The position numbers and the translations under genes are program-made. This document shows, piece after piece, positions 55,939-64,000 of a stretch of 64,000 nt of DNA; within the stretch, counting starts at the first letter, position 1, and each line of letters opens with the position of its first letter. The stretch covers positions 1 through 64,000 of the forward strand of contig JAKFAO010000010.1 of NCBI GenBank assembly GCA_021527695.1, read 5' to 3'. Source of the DNA: Naematelia aurantialba (lineage: Eukaryota; Basidiomycota; Tremellomycetes; Tremellales; Naemateliaceae). The notes under the pieces were generated by a model, which had not been told where the DNA came from, did not search any database, and saw nothing but the letters and a program-made list of their open reading frames with translations.

Positions 55939-56199
55939 CACGATGGGTCAAACCACGATGTGGGTCATGACAATCCGGACCGGGTCATGACAGGCTTTGC
56001 ACCACCGCTTCCACATCTCCTGCTTTGGCAAGTACTGCTTTTCTGTCCCACCACCCCCTCCTAGTCTGCGTAGGTCCTCGGTTTCGTCTATCGTTTGTCG
56101 TGCTTCCGGTCCAATCTCCACGATCCCATGGAGAGTCCTTGGGTTCTTTCTGTATCCTCGTACCATGTTGTCAAGTAATACACGCTCCTGTTGGCTCAC

Positions 56200-56923
56200 G
56201 CCGTTCTCTTGAATGCCGACATAGCCTCATGCGGCGTCTCGGCGTTATCCCTCAGATCATAAAATCTCATGAATCTACTCATGCATTGGTCTAAAACTTG
56301 AGTTGTACGTTTTCATCCTGGGCTTGATTACAAAATCCCTAATGGGAGTACTCGGACCCGGTCCGGAAATATTCAAAGACTTCTAATAAATCTCCCTACA
56401 AAATTTGCTTCCGTGCGGACGCGTCCGGACCTGGGGCTCATAAAATTAGATTTCGAGAACGGCAGGGGAACGCGAGAGGATTTTGGTGGAGGTGAGGGTA
56501 AAGACACGAGTCGTCATCTTGGCATGTCTACTCCTGGTAGCGATACCTCACAACCGTTTCCCCCTCAGCGCGTATTTAGACGTGTGTCCCCCTGGGGTAG
56601 CCAGCATCGGGGATTTGAATCTCGCGATCAACCATCAGCCATCGCCTTCCCGTTCCCATTCCCTAAGGGCGTCGCCGCCACGTGCTTCTGTCTTCCTCGT
56701 CTGCATCTTTGGGTTGGCTTGCTACACCGTCTCTCACGCTATCATTTCGCGACGACGGCGCTGAACAAGACGACGTCAAGCTGACCCAGTCTACGAGCTC
56801 GAAACGGCGCGCAGTCTCCACTTCAAAGGGAGCTCGTGCGCGGGCTCTCTCACCGCCGCCGTCCTCACCTTTCAAAGCAAAGGAGAGAGATAAAAGATAC
56901 TTGCAGCTACTCATAACGCCAGC
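56200..56923. other. Intergenic, promoter of SGNH copy 2
   Basis: No accepted frame. Probably contains the right border of the transposon nest and the promoter and leader of the next gene. Confidence 0.5.
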
Positions 56924-58869
56924 ATGTCCATGTCGCCCAATATTCTGGCCACGACTCTTGACGCCGCTTCGCCGCGCAAAATCGGGCGCAGGAAGCTGTG
57001 TGCGTTGTCGGGCATCATCAGCCTCGCTCTCCTATACACTCTCCTGCCATTGTGAGTAGACTCCCTCCAACATTTCCTCTCAGCTGTTACCTACTTGATT
57101 CGCCCGGGAAGAGCTGCGGACAGAATGGCTGACACCGCTCAGATCAGGACACGTCCTTTCCAGCTTGCCAGCGCCGACACAGAGGCGCCTTCCCTCACTC
57201 TACACTCCATGTTCGCCGTACTCTGAACTCGGGATGTTGAACGTTTCGCGTGCAGAGCCCCACGCGAACCGTTGGATCCCATTCGACGAGAGCTGCCAGT
57301 CACCCGCTTTGCTGGCCAGTGCTCTGAGATCGGCATGGTCAGAACAGGCCCCTACGCTGGACATCGTCTCCCATCTCAGAGGCGAGTGGGCGACGGACGG
57401 CTCCGATCCCCGCGGTGAGACCTGGGAGGACGTCCAATTTGTCCGTGGTAGGAAGGTCATGCTTGTGGGAGATAGCTTGACCAGGGAGAATATCCGGTAT
57501 TGGTGTCTGGTGAGTCTGGTCTCTACTCCGACGCCATCCTGCGTTTCAAAGAGCCACGATCCCCGTCGAATCAACAAGAGACGGGTCAAAACCTGCTCCG
57601 CTCTTTCCTGGCTGCACGCTGACATTGCATCTCTTCTTTCCTCTGCTCACTCCCCGCTGGCACTGTCATCGATACTCCCTCCTCCAATACAGATGTTCGG
57701 CGAGCCATTGATTGAGATCCCCTGGGATCACCCCTTCTCTCCTCCACGCCCAACAGGCCCTGACGACCCCCTCATCCCGGATCCGGATCCAACAGAACAG
57801 ATCACGCGCATCCTGCCGCCAACGGACGAAGCATCACGCGGGAAAGACGGCGGACACGGAGCGCATTACTGCCACATCCCCAGTCTGGATTTCATGGTGA
57901 TCCAGATCTTCAATTTCGGAATGGACGAGGAAGGTTACTGGAGTTTCCGAGTGAGTCTGACATGCTAGTCGTGCAAGTGACCCCCGTGATGCTAATTGAC
58001 ACACAGGAATCCGCCAAACCATATGCCATCGAGCAACGAATCTCGTATCTCGCGAAAGGCATCATGCAGCGCACAGGTCGAGGCGAGCCCGACCTCGTGA
58101 TGGTTGGCAGTGCACTCTGGGATGCTGCGAAGTGGATGCGAGAGGATCTCGAAAAGGATGATGAGGTCGATCTTGGCTTGACTCAGTGAGTTTACGCTCT
58201 CAGCAGACAAGGAGGAGCACGTAATTCTCGACTGCATCAGGGCGTGGTGGCCCGACCAGACCGGGACATAGGCCATCTGCCATGCCAAATTACTGACTCT
58301 TATTAGGGAACGGGCCACATGGTATCGCCGACGCGTGCGAGAGGTGCTTGAGACTACCACGCAGGTTTTCCCGCAGTCCAAAGTCGAATGGATGACAAAT
58401 CATTATCGTGCGTATACAGAGCTCTTCTGTCCTTGTTCCAGCAAAATCACACTTGAGCTGTTGTTTCTTGCAAGTGCTGTCTCGAACTGACAATATCAGC
58501 TGCCGTCGGAAAGAACAACGGCTGGTTTACAGCCGATGTGAAAACCACGTCAAAGCAAAGACCGTACCATCGCTTGAATCGCTTGGCACAGATGAACCAG
58601 GCTGCGCGGAGCGCGTACGAGAAGGATCACCTGGGTGTTGGAGTTGGCACCAATATGTGGGGGGAAATCATGTTGGGCCAGGAGAAATTCCAGCGAGACG
58701 AGTGAGCTTGTTTTGTTTCCCTGCACCCGGCGACCTGAGAGTCTGACGAGAGCATAGTCTCCATCACCTCATGTTCCCTGGAGGCTACGTTTGGGCCGAC
58801 ATGCTGCTGTACGATCTGAGGCAAGCGGTCGAGGAGCGGTCGAGGTGGTGGGCGATTCGGGCGATTTGA
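56924..58869 (+). CDS. Membrane-anchored SGNH/PC-esterase-like protein (copy 2)
   Basis: A multi-exon gene with one N-terminal signal-anchor (KLCALSGIISLALLYTLLPL). YTPCSPYSELGMLNVSRAE and NRWIPFDESCQSPALLASAL align with copy 1. VMLVGDSLTRENIRYWC is the GDS block. DFMVIQIFNFGMDEEGYWSF and LVMVGSALWDAAKW lie in the middle. RDDLHHLMFPGGYVWADMLL gives the DxxH motif at the end. Introns interrupt the same places as in copy 1 where checked (after the GDS block, after GYWSF/GYWSA, and within the Arg-Asp-Asp/Glu codons). Likely a Golgi enzyme modifying a cell-surface polysaccharide, by family analogy. The two copies are separated by the transposon nest. Confidence 0.78.
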
Positions 58870-59306
58870 AGGCATTTGGGAAATCCTGGTTGAAATGGCG
58901 CATCTCAATTCGCCTACACTACGGCGGTAGACAGCATTGCTACTCATTATGATATGCGGTATCCTGCTTTCTGATATGTACTCTGGCGTGCTTGTTTTAG
59001 AGATAATCTAGAGCGGCAGTCGATGTAATAAGTCTGCATATTGTTTGACCGGACGTGAAAATCCGTGCCGTTTGGCCAGGTTTGAGACGATGAGGGAATG
59101 ATAGTCGAAATGCTCTTATGGGTGCAGTGTCAATGGTAGACAGTTTAATCTTGCATACAATGCCTTGTTTTCAGAGTTTACAGCGAGAGCACTCTACCAC
59201 CTGCTTCGACTCGCTGTATGCTAGGCCCCAGCGCCGTCTTGCCCCTTCACCAGCCCGCTCCCATTTCGATACTGAGTCGACGCAGAGTACAGGCTGATCG
59301 ACGCCG
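58870..59306. other. Intergenic, convergent gene ends
   Basis: 3' regions of SGNH copy 2 and the V-ATPase gene; nothing else seen. Confidence 0.5.
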
Positions 59307-59887
59307 CTAAGCCTCGATCTTCTTCAAGTTGGGATGCAGAGCAGGCTCGCTACGTGTCACCCGCTCGACAATCTTCTTGATGACTTGCTCGCGATGTTGC
59401 TCGACGGCGGATTTGATTGCTGATAGCTGGGACTGGGTCGTGTTGTCTATAGTGGACTGGGACGTGGTGGTGTTGGATTTGTGCTGCCAAAGTGGAACAT
59501 CAGCCACGATACCTCGCCGCTTTTCCGATCCCGACCCAGCCATAAAGCGAGTCGTGAAGACCAGCGTCGAGGCGGACGTACCTTGGATTCGTACGCCTTG
59601 AACTCCTCCTCCTTCTTCGCCTTGTACTCTTCAATCTCCTTTGCTGCCTCGCTCCTCGCGTCTTTCAGCTTCTGCACACGGTCTAGGTTGATTCAGCATG
59701 TGAGCGATAACAGACGAGACTCGGCAGCGATTGTATCAGAACAATGGAGACTACACCCACATTGACGGGCCTTCTGGACGACCTTGGCGGCCTCTTTCTC
59801 AGCTTCGAGGAGTGTTTGGATTCCTTGCGAGTTGGCAGCCTAATCCATAAGCTCATATCACATACGTGGAGACCAAAAGCGCACCAT
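59307..59887 (-). CDS. VMA10: V-type ATPase subunit G
   Basis: Four exons (59887-59885, 59839-59761, 59682-59582, 59483-59307) join in frame to 119 residues, the normal length. NSQGIQTLLEAEKEAAKVV is the conserved N-terminal block of subunit G; KLKDARSEAAKEIEEYKAKK continues the long helix. It is a peripheral-stalk component of the vacuolar proton pump. The first coding exon is the ATG alone: an intron follows the start codon directly. The family match of MAANSQGIQ across that junction supports it. Confidence 0.92.
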
Positions 59888-60087
59888 CTTGTCCCAGGTA
59901 GAGAGATGCAAGGGTAGATTACTGAACAAACTGTCCAGGAAGCGCCGGCCGCAAGTGATCATGATACTTGTTTCACACGTGGCATTTTCATTGTGGGCTT
60001 CATCGCTGGCCCAAAGCAAAGTCATAACCTACCCACTCGACCGTAACATCTACAGCCTGAGGGGACAGCCCCGTCCAAGGCGCCAGG

Positions 60088-63000
60088 ATGTCTCTATACA
60101 CCGATACAGATCTATCCCTGGCTCCAGAGGACCAGCCGAGCAGCTCGACCGCCCTATTGGCGCCTCCACCTCCGCCCACCCTCGACCCCATCCAAGCGCT
60201 CGCGTCGGCCCTTTCAGCTCCTTCCGACACACCAGCACAGGCAGAGGCGTTTGTCGCTGCCTCGAGGGCATACGAGGCGAATCCCGATCGGCTTCCCGAA
60301 CTATGTTCCCAGCTGTTGCCGCTTGCGTGGGACGGCGGAGAAGGCCTCCTGCGTGCATGGGTGCTGGATATGATTGGACTTGCAGTGGGCCGAAGTGAAC
60401 TACACGGGGAAATCAAGCTCCAAGGTCAGTCATAGCCACCTCGTATCTGCAGGGCATATGAAAGTAGACTAACGATAATCCGCTCTCAGTGGCTCAGCAG
60501 GCCCTCGATATTCTCGTTAGAATGCTCGCACTGAATTCAGTGCAAACCGTCCGAACGCTGATTCCGATATTTTCGACCATCTACCCCCTACTGTTCCGCA
60601 CATTGTGAGTCTACGAGCCTCGATTCGTGGTACGATCCTCTTAACAATTTCTTAGGTCAGCTCCATCGGCCTCGAGGCAACTGTACGACCTGTTCCAACA
60701 ATCAAAGTCCCGTATCCTGGCGCTTGCCCTTGACCCAAGCAGCCAACCCCAGAGCGCTGGAGTCAAGGCTGCGGCCTGGAAGTTTGTGCAGAAGGTCTTG
60801 CTGGCGGGCACGAGGGCGGGTGCGGCCGACCCACGGGTCAGTAGCTTCGCCTTGAACACACAGGGGTGGAGCTGACGGTACCTCCAGTTGCGAGGCAAGG
60901 CGCCGGAGGATCCCAACGTCAGCAATATTTCCCCCCGGTCGCCGCTGAACCCCTCGGAGCTCGAAGAAGAGGCAACTCGGCTGCGTGGAGATATTGTTGG
61001 ACAGCTGTATACGGCTACGTGCGCTTATCCGCTTGCGACGATGACCCGTGACTGACTTGCTGCAGGGATCCCGCCATCCTACATCCCATCTTCCAGACCA
61101 TTCCTGGATTGTGCAAGTCCCGCCCGACGCTTTCTGCTCTCTTTGTCGCTGCCTTGGCGTCATGGACGCCGGCTCATCTGGAAACCGCCCACCTTCCCCT
61201 CATGCAGATCCGCTCTGTCGAAAAGACAGTTCGCATGGTTATGACTCATCTCGTTCGACATCCGCCTCTAGTGGGATATGCGCTTCAGCTGAATGAGGCG
61301 ATGATGCGGCAGCGTCAGCGGATGGACGTAGCCTGGCAGCGGGAAAAGCAAGAACGGCGCTCAAGAGTCGGTGGAGCTGTCAAACACGAGCTGGATGGCC
61401 AGGCGGTGGCTGAAAGCAGTGAGACGGCTGCCAAGAGAGCTCGAGTGGATATCGTTCTGGGCAGCGGAAGGGGCCGTGGCCCAGAGGTGGATGTCACACC
61501 CCTGGGCCTCGATGCTGTGGTCGATGCAGTGATAAATGTCTTGGAGACTGCAGCGGATGATTTCATATTGCAGGCTTTCGAAGTGAGCCGTCAGACTGCA
61601 CGAATTGCAGCGGACTGATGTGTCTAGAATGCTCGGACCGCACTGCGAGCAGAGTCAGTTGATGTGAGTCCGCTCCTGGCGGTACCACTCGGCTTGGTCA
61701 AGGAGGAGATCAGAGACGAGGACGAGGAGGTGGTCTTGGATCCGCTCGCCATGGACGTGGACGAAGACGAGGATTTATTGGTCAGTCCGCTTGATTGACT
61801 TGTTGATCCATTACTGACTTAGCCTCAGTACGTCGACGAAGATGCCGACGAGCGTGCAGAGGACGCCATCACGTTCACCGAATTCACCTTACCTCCGCCA
61901 ATACCTTTCGAAACTGCAGTAAAGGAGGAAATTTTGGACACAACCATCGAGCGCATATGGCAAGGCGGATTAGAATTGTCTAGTCTACCTGACAGCGAGG
62001 TAGGCGATGGCGTAAAATTGGCGGTCCAGCCAAAGGAAATGTGGATGCTTCTATTAGCGCGATTGGCTACGCGAGGTGTTGGCGCAGAAGGCAAGAGGAA
62101 GGCGGTGATCGACTTTGTCATGGCCGACTTTGTGAACCGGTCAGTGATCCGGTCGTTTCCCCTTGGTGATAGTTAATGAGGCAGACTCAAATTGGCAACG
62201 GTCTGGCTTAATGAGGAATGGTACAATGACAAAGTCTCATCCACATCAAACTACCCGACCCATCTCAATGCGTTACTGTCCGCCTACCTCGCCGCCAACG
62301 AGACTAAAGATAAGGCCCTCAGTGCATTTCTTGCCTCTCTTCCGGAACTACCACCGAGCGTTATCACATCTCTGGAATCATTGTGCTTCGACACCGCCAA
62401 CAGTGTTATCGGCTTTGTCACGCTCCAGGATCTGGTTGATTCTCGACCGCCTGTACGCCCCACCGCTCTGGCCATCCTGCTCGAACTATGTACCCATCCG
62501 GACCGAAAGACAAGAGTTCTGGCCATCCGGACAGTCAGAAAATGGGTCGGGAAGCCTCCCATGTCCACTCAGGTCACTAATTACGCTCTTGGCGTCTTGC
62601 GGAGACTGGTTAGCAAGGACAAAGCAGAAGATCACATGGACATTGAGGATGGCGAAGAGGCGGACGAGGCCATCAATTCCCGCTTTCTACCTGCAATCGA
62701 AGACATCGATCCCGATAGTGTGCCACAACATGTCGAGCTGGTTTTCGCCCTGTGTCTCCGCTTGCCGGATCTACTGGATGATGTCTTTAGAACGTACCCG
62801 AAGATGGCCTTGCCAGTGCAAGAACAGGTAGAAAGCCTTCTCACTCCCCTCATCGCTGGAATGGGCGCCAATGCGAAACTTCTCGATATCGTCCGCAGTT
62901 TCCCTCCTGGGGCAGACAAGCTCGCTTTGCGAGTCATCAGTGTCCTTGGTGCGGCTGGTGGTGCAGCTCGTACGGGGGTGTTGGTAAATCTGATCAAGGG

Positions 63001-63854
63001 TCTGATGTCGGAGCGAGAACTCGATCCGAGATTCATCCTCCCCATCATAGGGCAGTTGGACAAGGTGAGTTTTGGACGAGACATACACTAGAGAGGATGC
63101 TAACATGAGGGGGACAGGCCGAGATCGAGAAGCAGATCCCTCGGATCGTCGGCATGCTGGGGACCTCGGATGATGCGAGAGATCTCGTCAGGAATGCATT
63201 TGCATCAGTGTTGCAGAAGATTACACCGGCGGACCTGTTGGTCGCACTTCATGCGGAGGAAGGGGGTTTGAAAGCTACCATTGAAGGTGAGGCAAATCTG
63301 GCGATATTTGTACACTAGGCTGATGTGTTCTTGTAGCGATCGGAATCTGCTTTTCTCTAACTTCGATCTTCCGCTCAGATGTTCTCGCTTCTGCCATGTC
63401 GAGGATCGCGGACCTCCCGTCTCTGCCTGTCGTCTTCCTCCGAACAGTGATTCAAGCAGTGACGACCTACAAGTCCCTCATCCCCTTCATCGCCAACAAC
63501 GTGCTCCCCAAATTGATCAGCAAGAAAGTTTGGGAGATACCACAGCTGTGGGACGGGTTCGTCAAGCTCGCCAAGATGATCGCGCCTCATAGCTTTGGCG
63601 CGCTGTGTCAGTTGCCCAAAGAGCAGTTGAGAGATGTCCTGGGCCGGCAGCCGGGTCTCAAGGATGGTCTCAGAGCATACTTGGTAGGCAAGGGGCAGAG
63701 CAAGACTGCACTGGTCGAGGTAAGCTCGATTTTGCGGATCCTGGCCGACGGCTTGCTGATCGATGCAGATTTTTGGTAGCGAGTGATGGGAAGCAGTGGT
63801 GAATTGCAGAATTGGCACGAATGCAAGGGACAGGAGCGGCGTTATGGCATTTAA
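60088..63854 (+). CDS. PTA1: Symplekin/Pta1, cleavage and polyadenylation scaffold
   Basis: A gene of at least ten exons, first 60088-60424, with HEAT-like helical repeats in the N-terminal half (LLRAWVLDMIGLAVGRSEL, AGVKAAAWKFVQKVLL, KSRPTLSALFVAALASW). The middle is acidic (LAMDVDEDEDLL). The C-terminal symplekin domain contains KLATVWLNEEWY and VVFLRTVIQAVTTYKSL, then KKVWEIPQLWDGFVKL and LCQLPKEQLRDVL. The last exon, after an intron at about 63721-63810, ends at TAA 63852-63854. It acts in the nucleus as scaffold of the pre-mRNA 3'-end processing complex (CPF/CPSF). Not every exon border was fixed. The symbol follows the yeast orthologue. Confidence 0.9.
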
Positions 63855-64000
63855 AGCATTGTGTTGTATTCCTAGCATGGCATGCGGTCTTCCTGTTATG
63901 ATACGCTGTGCTCGTCCGTCGGTGTTGTCGTCTCGGAGCTGTCAGAGCAAGATTCGGTAATACGTCTCGCCGGGCGTCATTGAGCTTCTCGTGACCAAAA

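Larger units (their letters stand above)
55339..55992 (+). mobile_element. Solo LTR (family B), with 5-bp target duplication GGCTT
   Basis: 654 bp beginning TGTCACGAACCTG and ending GGGTCATGACA, flanked by GGCTT at 55334-55338 and 55993-55997. Its ends (TGTCACGA and TCATGACA) are the same as those of family A, although the interiors differ, so the two families are related. It contains a 5' duplication and two tandem arrays listed separately. It is inserted into the Crypton-like relic. No internal domain remains. Confidence 0.92.
54557..56199 (-). pseudogene. Crypton/Ndc10-like tyrosine-recombinase relic, split by a solo LTR
   Basis: Read on the minus strand from 56199: YLPKQEMWKRWCKA resembles the N-terminal block of Ndc10-like/Crypton recombinases. 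At this point LTR family B (55339-55992) interrupts. The frame continues at 55338, and after a probable intron gives VTPHHALMFIYEAVLPP. An acidic linker and then STVNGYVAALVDLWNSQVNR, INSYASPRSALMNVIL follow, a core-binding block typical of basidiomycete Cryptons. A frame change or intron lies near 54940. The catalytic R-H-R-Y domain is absent because the relic ends at the LTR border at 54557. A relic of a DNA transposon, not an active gene. Confidence 0.65.

Noticed and set aside
62632..63106. Minus-strand frames opposite symplekin
   Set aside because: Shadows of the well-supported plus-strand symplekin exon.

Overview
The window reads as one end of a nuclear chromosome of a basidiomycete yeast, most likely a Tremellomycete related to Cryptococcus. 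It opens with about twelve copies of the 8-bp telomere repeat CCCCCTAA. Genes are dense and most carry short introns (about 36-90 bp, GT...AG). The gene content is fungal: several Zn2Cys6 regulators, a Reg1-type PP1 subunit, two secreted proteins with a CPL1-like cysteine domain, V-ATPase subunit G and symplekin. The taxon is inferred; nothing was searched against a database. Splice sites were chosen by hand so that reading frames join and family motifs stay continuous.

Layout. 0-4 kb is subtelomere: the telomere, an unrecognised gene cut by the telomere and split by a solo LTR with a perfect 5-bp target duplication, then gene-free DNA full of palindromes and repeated GTTGCA boxes. 4-15.5 kb is a metabolic block: an intronless DUF885 peptidase, a flavin-dependent fructosyl-amine (Amadori) oxidase, a Zn2Cys6 regulator, an amino-acid permease divergent from that regulator, and an intronless SDR. 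This could be a small catabolic cluster for peptide-derived or glycated amino acids. 15.7-29.4 kb holds a Pro-rich protein, a RING-CH membrane ubiquitin ligase, a small membrane protein, a QOR2/NmrA-type reductase and two more Zn2Cys6 regulators. 29.7-34.9 kb has two diverged CPL1-domain secreted proteins around an unresolved stretch. 35.2-43.9 kb has a C2H2 factor, a Q-rich DUF1771-Smr protein and a Reg1/Hex2-like PP1 regulator.

44.2-50.8 kb is the most novel part: four consecutive minus-strand, apparently intronless genes whose proteins I do not recognise but which resemble each other in their C-terminal halves. They look like a tandem, fast-diverging family that has not been named, as far as I can tell. 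51.3-58.9 kb holds two same-strand paralogous membrane-anchored SGNH/PC-esterase-like proteins separated by a transposon nest: a Mutator-like (FAR1-type) fragment, an LTR without target duplication, and a Crypton/Ndc10-like recombinase relic containing a second solo LTR with a perfect GGCTT duplication. 59.3-63.9 kb returns to housekeeping genes, V-ATPase subunit G and symplekin/Pta1.

No rRNA, tRNA, CRISPR array or bacterial-type operon was seen.
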